Assembly: GCA_017163975.1 (NCBI GenBank)
Contig: JAFFSR010000244.1
Location: forward strand, 13,823,501-13,887,500
Direction: 5' to 3'
DNA length: 64,000 bases
Source of the DNA: Anastatus disparis
Taxonomy: Eukaryota > Arthropoda > Insecta > Hymenoptera > Eupelmidae
Shown here piece after piece: positions 11,820-22,875 of this stretch. Position 1 is the stretch's first letter, and every line of letters starts with the position of its first letter. The notes beneath the pieces are model-generated. The model did not search any database. It was not told the origin of the DNA and worked only from the letters and a program-made list of their open reading frames with translations. The translations under genes and the position numbers were made by a program.

Positions 11820-11922
11820 TGCTAAGTGCTCCTTTTTTATCTTCATTACTCCGTTGCATGTACTTGATTATTTTTTCATCATTTATGTTGATTCCATCAG
11901 CTACAAATTTTTCTATAGTGTC
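11820..11922 (-). pseudogene. Short coding-like fragment cut by an LTR
   Basis: The minus strand reads about 33 open codons (IEKFVADGININDEK, IIKYMQRSNEDKKGALSK) directly against the left end of the LTR at 11923. The frame is broken abruptly by the LTR, so the LTR may have inserted into an older coding sequence. Function unknown. Confidence 0.3.
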
Positions 11923-12735
11923 TGTCACGTGGCCCTTTGGTTATTTTAAAGGGCGACAAACTTACATCTTAATTCTATTTACTTAATATTAATTTCTGAT
12001 TTTATTTGAATTTTTAGAGTAATATCAAAAATAATGAATTTAAGTATTTAAAATGAAAAAACATGCTTAAATTTCTTACAATTTATTAAAATAATGATCT
12101 ATTTATTAGTTTAACAATAATCAATTATTAATAGATGAAAATAATTATCTAGTCTGATAATTAGATTTGAATCTTGATTCCTCCAATTGGATGATGGTAT
12201 GGATTGTCTGGTTAACGCAACATTTATTTATTTAAAGAAAAAAAAAATTTTAATTAGTAATCACGCGCGAAGTTATATACTTAAATGTTCAAGTCGCGCC
12301 GGCGACCAGCCATACAGACCAAGTGTGCTTGTTGTCCTTCTCCATTTTCGTTGATTTCTGTCTACTTTCGCGTGTTGGTCATTAGCTAGGCTGGCGGTGG
12401 ACTGATTGCGTGCACTCGTGCACCTACGAGAGAGACTAATCCCATCACATAAAAAGTAGGAGAGAAATCAGTTCTTCCATTGGCCAGTCATGAAATGACC
12501 ACGAACCTCATACGATGTTTTACGTCGCACGAGTTCAGGGCCAAGCCATGACTATTTGCACGAGCTTGCAGTTCGCGTTCTTAGAGAATGTTACTCGATA
12601 CTTTTTTATCGAGCTCATTCTCTAAGAAATTGAAAAAAATAATATTTAATATATGTGAATTCATAATTCCATTTATTGATAATATTGATAAATTGAATTA
12701 TAAATTCTAATAGCAATCAGGACATTTGTGGAACA
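11923..12735 (+). repeat. LTR-1 family copy (probable degraded solo LTR)
   Basis: It starts TGTCACGTGGCCCTTTGG with a small terminal hairpin (GCCCTTT...AAAGGGC). It contains the family core seen also at 27977, 38955 and 47375: gaccagcc, ggcggtggactg, agagagactaat, ttggccag, ctcatacgatg and a gttactcgatactttttatcgag motif. The right end (near gtggaaca) is less certain and no target-site duplication is evident. Confidence 0.6.
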
Positions 12736-12902
12736 TACACTTTTCTCCTTATATCGAACAAAAGCTTGCTTCTATAACCTCTTTGTAATTTAATTTTAGT
12801 TTTATTACAGACAATTTTAATTTTAAATTTTGATGAATCGCGCAAACACAAACATCATGAGTGCCTGAATCTCAAGCGAATACACATTTTGTAGGTTTTA
12901 GA

Positions 12903-13157
12903 CTAGGAAAAAAAGGCTAGATATGGGATATTTGTTTGCGTAGTTTGCTCTATCCAGTTTTCATGCAAAACTTTTAAGTCATGTAATATTAATATTTTCT
13001 GAATTTTGATGGATGATTGACCATTTCCTTTTAATGTTATATATTTTTTTATTTTATTACATGTCATACTGTTATCATCGTCCAAATAAAAGTCTTCGAT
13101 TTCTCTCTTTATATCAAGTGAATATTTAAAATAATCTTTCCTAACTCTTTCGTACAA
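12903..13157 (-). pseudogene. Fragment resembling the central part of the CCNP/CxxC family
   Basis: An 84-codon frame includes IEDFYLDDDNSMTCNKIKKY followed by a basic segment IKIQKILILHDLKVLHENW. It resembles the middle section of the same transposon-like family, as I remember it: a helix ending in FYxxD..S, then K.YI.L/V and a KxQK.L motif. It lies upstream, on the minus strand, of the N-terminal fragment at 11647, so the two cannot form one collinear gene. Confidence 0.35.
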
Positions 13158-13159
13158 TA

Positions 13160-14270
13160 TTCCTGTAAAAATAATTATTTGTCATCAGTAATTTTTGAGA
13201 ATTTGATTTAGAATTATAATTTATGTTATTTTTTTGATAAATAGTATATTATGTAATGAAGGTGAAATTCGTAGCATTTTTTGAATAGTGGGGGATCTTC
13301 TTAAGCTCATAATAGCGAGATAAATTATTACCGAGTTGCTTGTTATAGCGAGAATTGAGTGTACTCTTAAAATATACATAATATATGTGAAAAAATAAAC
13401 ATTCAATCAAAAAGAGCTGATTGAATTATTACCCATTACCTGGTTTTGTTTTAAATTTTTTAATACATTGTGCGCATTGTACCCGATACCTATGACAATT
13501 TTTTTAATCCATATGCTGTTACATCTTATTTTTTTGAAAACTTTATTTTATGACTTTAATTAACCTATAAACCTATGAATCCATAATCCCAAAATATTCA
13601 TTATTTGGTGAATTTCTTCTTTTTTTGTTAATAAATGAGTTTTACCATTTAGTACATAGAATACACTACCCTTTTTCCAATGTTACATCCCATGGAATTA
13701 CCCTTAAAATTAATTAGAAAATTTAATCATTTTTATTTTTTTCTCAACGATATTAACTATAAGATTCACATTAAAAATTTTATTTAAAAATTGAAGCCTT
13801 ATTTCAAAACAGTTCCATGCGATGTACCAAGTCAGCAACAATCAGCGTTTTTTATTGCAAAACTTTACAAATTGTACACAAGTGTAAAGGAAAGAGAGAG
13901 AAGAAAGATTAAGATTCCATTGGCAAATAAGTTAATGAACTCTTTCGACGTTGATGGCTTCGAATACACGGCGAAATTTGATTGGGTTTTCCATCTCCTA
14001 ATTTCCCGGACGCAAGGTTATAAAACCAATTTGAAGGTCTCTCTAGTGCCTTTTGTCGAAAAAAAGATAGCATCCGTGAGAATCGGCTCTGCTGGTCCGC
14101 TGTTAAAAGGAAAGCAGTGTTAAAATATAAGTTCAAATTAAACTTACGATTTCAATTATCTTATTTATATAAAATATATATAAGTGGATAGCTTAGGAAC
14201 CTAATCCACAAATATTAATAATTATAGTTATATTTGTGTGGATAAGTAAAATAATTCTCTTGACACAAGT
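13160..14270. other. No recognised gene; overlapping ORFs on both strands at 13791-14136
   Basis: A 110-codon plus-strand ORF (13791-14123) and a 75-codon minus-strand ORF (13909-14136) overlap. Neither shows a family I know. The segment lies directly before an LTR-like block, so it may be retroelement sequence. I do not call either as a gene. Confidence 0.3.
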
Positions 14271-14274
14271 ATTC

Positions 14275-14480
14275 TTAAACTAAGAGACAGTCGCATCAGT
14301 GAGAGGAATACGAATTTCTACCTTTACCTGCGTTCGAGTGATTAAGGAAGGAAACTCAAACTATCTCGCCACGGACGTTCCTGCCGTGTAATTTAAGAAG
14401 TCCTAGTATAGTAAGCCTCAGGATAACGAACAGTGCCAAAATTCATCTCTGTCTCTCCTAAGTTGTGAGTCATTTATTTT
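14275..14480 (+). repeat. LTR-like block, plus-strand relative of 5945-6200
   Basis: It shares gttcgagtgattaagg, gccacggacgttcc, ccgtgtaatttaagaagtcc and ctctcctaa with the inverted block at 5945-6200. A paired copy that would delimit an element was not found. Confidence 0.55.
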
Positions 14481-14654
14481 AACAAAATTTCTATTATTTA
14501 ACGATAATAAGGAGTAAATAAAATCCCAAAATAAAGGAAAAAATTCCTTTATTCTTTGATAACCTATTGATAAACGGGAAATTTTTCAGTTCCTTATTCG
14601 AAGATAATTATTATCAAATAAAATAAAAAGAGAAAGAAAAGAAAAATATTGAAA

Positions 14655-15035
14655 TTAAAACTCGCACAAATGCTCTATTAATCTAGGCATGTTGTGATTA
14701 AACCTATGCGCAATTAAATTAATTTTTTCAACTAGATTACTTTGTCTTGTTATTATCTTATCTAATTTTTCGTTTATGTATTCTAAATTTGCTTCATTTT
14801 TCTTTATTTTTATATATGCAAAGTTTATATTTTCATTTACCTTCGTTAATATTTCCGCGATTTCGCTCGCTTCTATTATGAAATATTCTTTCTTTGTATT
14901 ATCTTTTTGGCTTTTTTCTAATATTCTTTTTGTTTTTTCTATTATTTTTTCTACTTGTTCGTTTTTGTTATTTTTTGTTTCCTTTGATTTTACGATAAAT
15001 TCAGCTACACTTAATTTTACCATTTTATGTAACAT
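14655..15035 (-). CDS. Unknown 126-residue coiled-coil ORF
   Basis: The ATG-initiated minus-strand ORF starts MLHKMVKLSVAEF. It is rich in Lys, Glu, Asn and Ile with heptad-like spacing over most of its length (EKIIEKTKRILEKSQ; IKKNEANLEYINEKLDKI) and ends RLIEHLCEF. No domain is recognised. It sits between an LTR-like block and a gag-like ORF on the same strand, so it may be an accessory ORF of a retroelement. It may also be chance open sequence in AT-rich DNA. Confidence 0.3.
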   Translation of the reverse strand: MLHKMVKLSVAEFIVKSKETKNNKNEQVEKIIEKTKRILEKSQKDNTKKEYFIIEASEIAEILTKVNENINFAYIKIKKNEANLEYINEKLDKIITRQSNLVEKINLIAHRFNHNMPRLIEHLCEF

Positions 15036-15437
15036 CTATGTTTTTAATTTAGTTTTATATTTTAAATGTTTAAATGGCCAAATAGATAATCGAAAAAAAA
15101 ATATTTATATTAATATAATAGATAAAAATTGTTTTTTCTTTCGTAGATTTTCTCTATAATTATCTATGTTAAGTTATAATTCAAAATTCCGTGAGCGTGC
15201 TTTTATATTTTACAAACTACTAATTTGAACTTCGTAATATCGTTATTTGCTACGACGCTTTACATATGAAAGTTTAAATTCTTTTTGTATATATTTTATC
15301 GATATATTTAGCAATCAACTCTCGCGTGAGTGACTTCTTATTTTGAACACCAAATGTATTTTCTTTTCTATTTACAGTTTCGCTTTAATAATTAACATGT
15401 AATTTTATTTGACAATTTATTTCTCTCAGTCGTGGGT

Positions 15438-16082
15438 TTAAACAATACCCGTGGGCGCCAGTTGTAAATGGTCGAGATACACATGTATATCCCCGTCTCT
15501 AACCAAGTTACCAATTTTATTCTCATGCTGGTTAACGTCAATCAAAGCTGCATTAAGAGCAACGACGTGATGATGTAAAAATATTGAGTATGGTATTTTC
15601 GTTTCGAGCTGGGGATCAACTATTTCAAGGTCCCGGAAAGTGCGCTCCACTAAGAGAGGAAAAGTTGAAAAATCTAAATTTTGCCCATACTCTTGTGTTA
15701 TAGGGACAAGTCCTTGTATAGGCCCAGTAGTATACATGGGCGAGCTAGCTTCAGGCGTAGCTACCTTTGCCTTAAAATCAGGCTTCTCGGGTGGAGTTGG
15801 CTGCGGCGGTTGTTTTGGAGGTACTTGCCTAGTACCACTTTGGCCTCCACCTCTTGGTCTACCCCTCTAGGAACCGGCTCTATTTCTATTCCTCTCAACT
15901 CTAGCCTGGTTCGGAGGTAGCTGGTCTGCAGCCATTTCAATATTGGCGGCCCTATACCAATTATCAGGATGCCCATCACTGAGGGTACGCTCCTGTAAAA
16001 ACTCGCTTCGTCGGTTCACATCTCGTCGTGGATTTCCACGGAATTGTTGTGCGAAACCGGAATTCCTATTATTATTAGCCAT
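15438..16082 (-). pseudogene. Gag-like ORF with one nonsense codon
   Basis: One minus-strand frame runs from ATG at 16082 (MANNNRNSGFAQQ, Asn/Arg/Gln-rich) to a stop at 15438, interrupted only by TAG at 15869-15867. The second half (GQNLDFSTFPLLVERTFRDL, then VVALNAALIDVNQ) is clearly related to minus-strand sequence at 29290-28830 (QNLDLSTFPLLTERVYADLE; GVLNAKIIDF). The ORF starts about 40 bases inside a tRNA-Lys-type primer binding site, which supports a Gag or structural role in an LTR element. The family is not one I can name. The C-terminus runs into a second PBS-like sequence at about 15463, suggesting truncation by recombination. Confidence 0.55.
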
Positions 16083-16117
16083 CTGGCGCTTTAAATTAAA
16101 AAGAATTTGACAAAAAC

Positions 16118-16131
16118 GACGTTGGGCGCCA
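16118..16131 (-). promoter_or_regulatory. Primer binding site complementary to tRNA-Lys
   Basis: The minus strand reads TGGCGCCCAACGTC directly after ...GTCACAAC. TGGCGCCCAACG is complementary to the 3' end of an animal tRNA-Lys and is a classic LTR-retroelement primer binding site. It lies between a putative LTR (above 16132) and the gag-like ATG at 16082. Confidence 0.65.
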
Positions 16132-17080
16132 GTTGTGACGTCACACCTATTATTTAGACAATAACAAGTATGTAACGCACTTTTAAGTCGCACACGAATT
16201 TCTTATTCGTATACGAGCAAGGTTTTTTGTTTGATGAGCGAGTAAGCTAAGCTAAACCGTGCACCACAGAGACGCCATGCCCTGTAGCTCGGGTTCGTAT
16301 GCCTAGCTTCCTCAAAGTATATTATTTTTGATGATTCTTCCTGAAAAGAAAAGGGAAAAGGAAAGAGGTGACATAGGTTATTATGCCTCATGCATCATCA
16401 GTTACGCGAAAACTTTAATCTAAATTGCGCGCTTTTAAATCTTCACTTGCAACAGCGAGAAACTATAAGCCAAGCTTTACTAGAGTCGCGCTTATGCAAG
16501 AATTCAGCTTAGGCTTATGCCTTTTTACAATACTAAAGTTCACTAAACCGTGGTAAAAACGATTAAAATATACACCACAATTTTCACTAATTGTTGATAA
16601 GTAATTTGCACTTATCACGAATTTATTTTTATTAAAACTTTATTTGTTCACTCGCAGTTAGGAAGTCGCACTTTCGGCAAACTTCTTCACCACCATTCGT
16701 GAACAAATAAAGTAAAAAGAATGCAATGACTCGGAAATTTAGTTTAATTTAACTTTATTAGTCGATAGACGATACCCGAGTGCTGGCTCACTCAAGTCTT
16801 CCTTGCCAGATCGCTGGGACTTCCTCCCACCGCTCGTAGTCCCACTCCTTATCGACGCTGTAAGGAGAAAGGGATTTTATACATTATGATATATGCGCGT
16901 CGTTCTTAATCATCGCTTGACTGTCAAAATTAGGGGCGTAGCTGCGCGCTTGTATAAACGCGTTCGCTACCTTTCTATATCCCCTCTCAATCACGCTGAT
17001 CAACGCGATGCTGTTCTCTCCGCGAGAATCATGTATAAGAGGTCTCAATATAATTGTTATATAGTGAAGTAACAAGTTAT
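16132..17080 (-). repeat. Putative LTR/leader of the minus-strand gag-like element
   Basis: This non-coding stretch, with GC-rich patches (16740-16870 and 16900-17040), precedes the primer binding site in minus-strand sense and ends ...TGTGACGTCACAAC. The outer boundary is not resolved because no second LTR copy was found. Confidence 0.35.
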
Positions 17081-17251
17081 ATATAGTTATAAAATTTTAA
17101 TTTACACGTATATTAATTTAAAAAAAAAAGAAGATTGTACTACACTAAGGTAGTTAGATCCATAACCATTTAATTTAACTAATTGATTCAATACTAAAGT
17201 AACTTAAATCTATAATATATCAGAAGAGAATAATTCTAATAATTAGACAAA

Positions 17252-18685
17252 ATGGCTACTATACAAGAAATAATGCAAATAAAAGATGCTACAGAACGTA
17301 ATAACGCATTAGCAGAATTCCAAGCGCGAGAACAGGCGGATAGAAGCATCCAAATTTTAGAACATCTGAATACTTCACATGACGTACTGACCTCATTAGC
17401 TACCAGTTTCACTATTCAGGCAGCAACAGTTCATATCCCATATTTTGACGGTACGAATCCGCCGTTAAAAGACTTCATACAAGATATTGAAAACGAAAGG
17501 CAATTAATTCCTCCTGCACAAGAGAGATTACTTCTAAGATCTATATTAGCTAAGTTGAAAGGTAAAGCTCGACATTCCAGATTAGGATAAACCTTTAATA
17601 CGATAAATGAATTAAAAGAACATTTGAAGAGTAGATTTGCCCCAAGCAGATCATACAGTTATTATATACAAACTCTAGCTAATGCTTGTATGGGTCAAAA
17701 CGAGAACGTACGGAAATACCACGGTCGTCTAACCTATTTAGTAAACCTTGCTCAAGCCGCTGTTAGAGAAGATTTAGGAGAGGTTGAAAGAAGGATCGAT
17801 CAAACTCCTCAGCTACAAGTATTAGCATTGGAAGCCTTTTTAAGAGGACTACCAGACGAATGGAGAACGGCTGTTATTATAGCCAACCCTCAAACATTAG
17901 ATGAAGCTCTAGAAGTCGCTAAAAACCTTGAAAAATACACAACAACTTCTAGCAACATTCGCCCCCAAATCAGAATGATACAACAAGTGGACGAAACGAG
18001 GAAAGGTATTAGATTTTCAAACAAAAATGATCCGGAAATATTTAACAGGAATATACCTTATTATTATAATCATAATGACGTTGAATTTCCACACACCACA
18101 ATAGAGGGAGGCCGCATCATTGCTCCTCCGCAACTAAGTTATAGACCAAATTTACAACAAAATAAGACAGAATCTCATCCGCCCGTGAGTATCCTGAAGA
18201 ATCCTCGACCGCAAGCACCTACAGATACTATCTCTCCTGGTTCTTTAATACCATCTAACTTCTATAATTACGGCCCTCAACAATTTCCTATGTATCCTCC
18301 TTTCTATCCACTTATGTATCCCAACTATTATAACCCTTATGCTTATCACCCAATGAACCCTGGACTAACTCCGGAACAAACGTTTAATACCAAGCAATTC
18401 GAATCACCAAACTCTCAAGATTTTCATACACCTCAACCAAGACCTTATTACCCACCACGGAATGGTGACTCACGTGATAAGACGAATAACGGATCTAGAC
18501 CAACTTCGCCTTTTAGATCCAATGCTAACACAAATAACGCTTCTTTAAACTACCAGGGTGTTCGCCGAATGGACGTACCGGCGAACAAGACCCAATTTAC
18601 TCGTTCCGCTCAAATCAATATAATAAGAGCGGAAGAATCCAACGTTGTGCAAGGAGCAGAGGAAAGTGTCCCACAGTACGATTAA
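17252..18685 (+). pseudogene. gag: Gypsy Gag with one nonsense codon
   Basis: ATG at 17252 (MATIQEIMQIKDATERN) opens a frame of 478 codons, interrupted once by TAA at 17588-17590. The capsid-like middle includes FDGTNPPLKDFIQDIENER, then FLRGLPDEWRTAVI and NPQTLDEALEVAKNLE, typical of the Retrotrans_gag type. The C-terminal third is Tyr/Pro/Asn-rich (FPMYPPFYPLMYPNYYNPYA) and has no CCHC zinc knuckle, as in some insect gypsy lineages. The protein packages element RNA. Expression of pol would need -1 frameshifting at 18544. Stop at 18683-18685. Confidence 0.8.
18544..18587 (+). promoter_or_regulatory. Predicted -1 ribosomal frameshift signal (gag to pol)
   Basis: In the gag frame the bases read T TTA AAC (18544-18550), a canonical X XXY YYZ slippery heptamer. 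After an 8-base spacer a perfect 9-bp stem follows, TGTTCGCCG (18559-18567) with CGGCGAACA (18579-18587), around an 11-base loop. The -1 frame is open from 18490 through protease. Position, spacer and stem match known -1 frameshift signals. Confidence 0.8.
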
Positions 18686-19383
18686 ATGTCACTACTTTAA
18701 AGAATGAAGAAGGTGTCTTCATACTAGACACAGCCGCTGATATCAACGCGGTAAAACGAAATGCTCTTAAGGGTGACACACTGATTAACATAGATGAAGC
18801 AATAACAGTAACTGGAATATCACCATTACCCTTAGATACTGTAGGAACAGTGAACATGGAAATTTTAGGTTCAACATACGTGTTTCATGTTTTACCGTCA
18901 ACTTCACCACTTGACCACAAAGCAATTTTAGGGTCCTCATATTTTGAATATGAGGCAGCTAAAGTTGATTATGAGTTAAAAGCCCTGGTCATAAAAAGTA
19001 GACCAATTGACCCTATACCATTTTTGGATAGAAAAATCACACTTTATGATCAAGAGTGCGGATTAAATTTTAATGACGAAAAAAGGAATACAAAAACTGC
19101 AAGCAAAAAACTTCAACCATCATCAGCTGAAAATAGGAAAAATCTGAAACCCAAAAGTGAGCCTGAAGAAGTAAACGCCCTTCAGGAACTACCGTTTCAA
19201 TTTTCTGAAGACGAAGTGCCCAATAAATCCATCAAGAAAATTGATCACCAAGGTAAAAAGGTAGGCTGCAACATCATCCACCGACTACCACCACGTAGCA
19301 AGGTAGCACACCTACTACCAAACAATCAATTAATGGTGAAGCCTATTTACCTAGAGTTAATACGGCTCCTGGGGTATTCCTAG
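18551..19383 (+). pseudogene. pol: Gypsy pol N-terminus: aspartic protease with altered active site
   Basis: Reading in the -1 frame after the slippery site, the product includes GVFILDTAADINAV, the aspartic protease active-site region, then HKAILGSSYFEYEAAKVDY, which matches the C-terminal ILG..F motif of retropepsins. The usual D-T/S-G triad reads D-T-A here, which should impair catalysis. A frame change between about 19298 and 19383 disconnects this part from the next pol segment; the true continuation runs (N)GEAYLPRV in the frame used from 19320 on. Confidence 0.75.
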
Positions 19384-21030
19384 GAGAAGCCGCTGTAAAT
19401 AACAAATCAAGAACGTGTTATGTAATGGCTATCAACACTCGAGAGGATGAAGTCGAGATTGAAATACCACCTCAAGACTTAGTACCTTTTGAATTCGATG
19501 GATCTGAGGAAATGTTCGATGATGAAGAAGAAGAATTCGACGTTGACCTAAAACGAGATCGAATAGAGTGTATCATGAACAAAATGACACGTGATCATCA
19601 CTCAAAAGAAGAACTAAACCAAATGAGAGAAATTATTGAGACATTTCCCCACTTGTTTTATCTAGCAGGAGACATGCCGTCCCGCACGACTTATATACGA
19701 CACCGAATAAACACAAAGGACGAAATACCAGTCTACATCAAACCCTATCGTTATCCACCAGCCCTACACGAGGAAGTACGTAAGCAAGTAAATAAACTTT
19801 TACAGGACGGCTGAATACAAAATTCAAATTCTCCATATAACTCATCATTATGGATAGTCCCAAAGAAACCAGACTCCCAAGGGAACAAACGTTATAGACT
19901 AGTAATTGATTATCGAAAATTAAACGAGAAGACCATTCCAGATGCATATCCACTCCCTAATATTAACGAAATATTAGAACAATTGGGCGGAGCAAAATAC
20001 TTCTCAGTTTTCGATCTGGCTAACGGTTTTCACCAGGTCGAAGTTTGTCCGGAGGACCGAAAGAAGACGGCTTTTACTACTCCCTACGGCCATTACGAAT
20101 TCACAGTTATGCCGTTCGGCCTTTCTAACGCACCTCCGACCTTCCAAAGGCTCCCAGATCAAGTGATGCTAGGAATGCAAGGCACAGAAATTTTTGTTTA
20201 CCTAGATGACATAATAGTTTATGCTAACGACCTAAACGAACACAAACAAAAGATATTAAAGGTTTTCAATCGATTGTCAGATGCAGGATTAAGACTACAA
20301 ATCGACAAATGCGAATTCCTAAAACCAGAAGTGGCTTATTTGGGTCATAAGATAGGCAGTTATGGAATAAAACGAGATCCAGGGAAAATAAACGCAGTTA
20401 AGAATTTTCCCAAACCCAAATCTATCACTAATGTTCGACAATTCTTGGGCTTAGCAGGATATTACAGAAGATTTATTGAAGACTTTGCATTTAAGTCAAA
20501 AGCACTAAATACGTTGCTAAAGAAAGGAAATAAATTCGAATGGACAGAGGAGCAACAGAAAAGTTTTGACACACTTAAACGAGCTTTATGTAAAGCTCCT
20601 ATCTTAATAAACGCAGATTTTAACGAACCTTTTATCTTAACAGTAGATGCCTCAGATTATGCATTAGGCGCTGTCCTTAGTCAGGGCAGCCCAGGACAAG
20701 ACCGCCCTGTGGCCTATATGTCACGATCTCTTAATAAAAGTGAAAAAAATTATTCTACCACCGAGAAAGAATGTCTTGCAGTAATATCTGCAATACTGTA
20801 TTTTAAACACTACCTTTACGGTCGACATTTCACTGTATATATGTACCACGAACCTCTGATTTGGATAGAAAGCATAAAGGACCCTATGAGTAGGCTTAAT
20901 CGCTGGAGAGCCAGACTGAGAGGTTATGAATATACATTTATATATAAGCCAGGCCGTTTAAACACCAATGCTGACGCACTTTCTAGAAATCTTGTGGATG
21001 TTAGAGTGAACAATGGATTCATCAGATTAT
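19323..21030 (+). pseudogene. pol: Gypsy reverse transcriptase and RNase H
   Basis: One frame covers the RT with a single TGA at about 19812. Motifs appear in order: [45 protein letters not shown], the catalytic [11 protein letters not shown] (the YLDD aspartates) and [12 protein letters not shown]. RNase H follows with [16 protein letters not shown] and [12 protein letters not shown], and ends [13 protein letters not shown]. The usual TDH motif of RNase H reads YMYHEPL, so a conserved Asp is lost. The enzyme would copy element RNA into DNA in cytoplasmic particles, but this copy is inactive. Confidence 0.9.
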
Positions 21031-21095
21031 GAATCCATAACTGATAAAGAATCAATCCCAGACCCTCTAAAAGTTATGGCCTTTCCACTTAGGTA

Positions 21096-22875
21096 GGAGA
21101 ACCTAAACCAACTAAAGCATCACTGGCCAGACAGGCAGCAACAACCACCAAGGTAAATACTTCAGATCAAGGAAACCCAAAACCTACCCGAGGACGTAAG
21201 AAAGGAGGTAAAAATGCACCATTGTTACCACCTCTTGGATGCACTAGTAATCAGGCCGATTTAGAAGGAAGCACTATAGCAAAAAAGGTTCGCTTTAGAA
21301 AACAGAACGAACCAATCATTAATGCTCCAACATCCGCCTCAATAGATACAGAAGAATCTAACACTACTCCTAGCCTTAGACAAGAGAGCGAGAATACAGA
21401 ACTTGAATCTCGAGTCGTATCAGAGGAAGAAATAATACCTATACCCTTAAAGGATCGATCAATTATGCCTTCTCTTTTAACCAAAGAGGCTGAACCTTCT
21501 GATACTGAAACAGAATCAGAAATGGATCAAGGAAGTAAAACCTCGGAATTACCGTTACAACAAGATAACGTGGATGAGCACAGACCGGCCGAACCCACGT
21601 CCTCAAACTATCTTCCTACGAAAACAGTAATCTGTCAAAAACGTCAATCTATAGATTCATCTTCCTCATCAGAAGATGAAATGCCTAACCCTCGCTTTCA
21701 ATCTACTATGAGGAAATCATTAGCCACCGAAGGAGAACAGGAAAGTTATAAAGATATAACGAAAGAACTAGAAGCAACCAAATTTACACCGGAAGAAACT
21801 AAACAATTTCTAGAAGAATTTGACGGTGGATCTTATTTCTCCATGAATACTTACCTTCGTAATCCCGACGAAGAACCCGAGGGGGAAGGAGAAATGGAAA
21901 TTGAACAATGTAGCGACTCTAGTGATGATGGCACAATAGAGTGGGAGGGTGGACAAGAAAGAGTATTTCCTGAAACAAGAGAAACAAAATCTTTATCTAA
22001 TTCACCAAGTAATAAAACCCAAAAGGAGGAGAAAGAGATAGATACAGCAGCCTGGGTGAAGGACCAAATAAGGGAAAATGCAACTCCATTCCCAGCGTAT
22101 AAGGAACCCGTAGCTCTGACACATAAGTCACCGATCCGAAGTCCAATAGGACACTCCACTCCGTTCACCTCACGACTCCACCAGCCGTCAGAACTGTGTC
22201 ATTTATCAACTATATACCAAAGCGACGACGACGAAAGAAATGAAAGTAACAAAAATGCCAATCAACAAATAACTCCTGCGAGAAAATCTGAACCTCTTCC
22301 CAAACGTCTCGATACCAATACTCAACCCACCGAGATATGCAAAAATTCCAAGAGGAACACACCTTTAAAACTACAATCTAAGGAAATCAAAGCACGTTCA
22401 ACACCTTTCACAACGCATTTTAAGGTCTTGTCAGATTGGAATAAATTATCTACAATACATGCCTAATCAAGAGGAATCAGGATTAGAAACCAATATGATA
22501 ACTCCAGAAGTTTCTGTAACTACAGAACCTGTACCAAAACAACCCACGAGTAACAATCTTAATACCCAAGAAGGGAATTACTCAATTGAAATACCAGAAT
22601 CATTAACTGACGAAGAAGGAAACGATATTCATACACCAGAAATCTACAAAGAAGAAGAATCTAGCGAAATATTACAACCACATTGCAATAAAAACAGGAA
22701 AATAAGAGTCCTTACTATTAGAGAATGCTTGACATTTATGAAAGACAACCTAGTTCATTTTGTATCAGCAGACACGCAGATGGTAGCTGAAAACAATCAG
22801 TTTTTAAATGATATTCAGGCTATAAACAAGGATCATTTATTATTTATAGATTTAAACGTAATCAACTTTATATAA
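21096..22875 (+). pseudogene. Acidic linker downstream of RNase H; integrase absent
   Basis: Frames at 21096-22466 and 22459-22875 continue the polyprotein after RNase H with indels between. The start has GNPKPTRGRKKGGKN, an AT-hook-like basic patch. The next 400 residues are Ser/Glu/Thr-rich and acidic (DSSSSSEDEMP; EPEGEGEMEIEQCSDSSDDG). The final part (IRECLTFMKDNLVHFVSADT) resembles a segment preceding integrase in some insect gypsy polyproteins, as I recall them. No integrase zinc finger or catalytic triad follows. Confidence 0.6.

Larger units (their letters stand above)
17252..22875 (+). mobile_element. Truncated Ty3/gypsy LTR retrotransposon (gag-pro-RT-RNase H, no integrase)
   Basis: A plus-strand gag is followed by pol in the -1 frame with protease, RT and RNase H in the gypsy order, then a long acidic linker that carries an AT-hook-like RGRKKGGK. 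No HHCC or DDE integrase follows: coding stops at 22875 and AT-rich DNA begins. Disabling changes are a gag stop (about 17588), a pol indel (about 19300-19340), a pol stop (about 19812), and indels near 21010, 21094 and 22450. LTRs and PBS could not be identified at either edge, so the copy is probably truncated at both ends. Confidence 0.85.

Noticed and set aside
15640..15979. Plus-strand and second-frame minus ORFs around the gag-like gene
   Set aside because: They are shadows of the minus-strand gag-like frame, which has the ATG, PBS context and homology to 29 kb.
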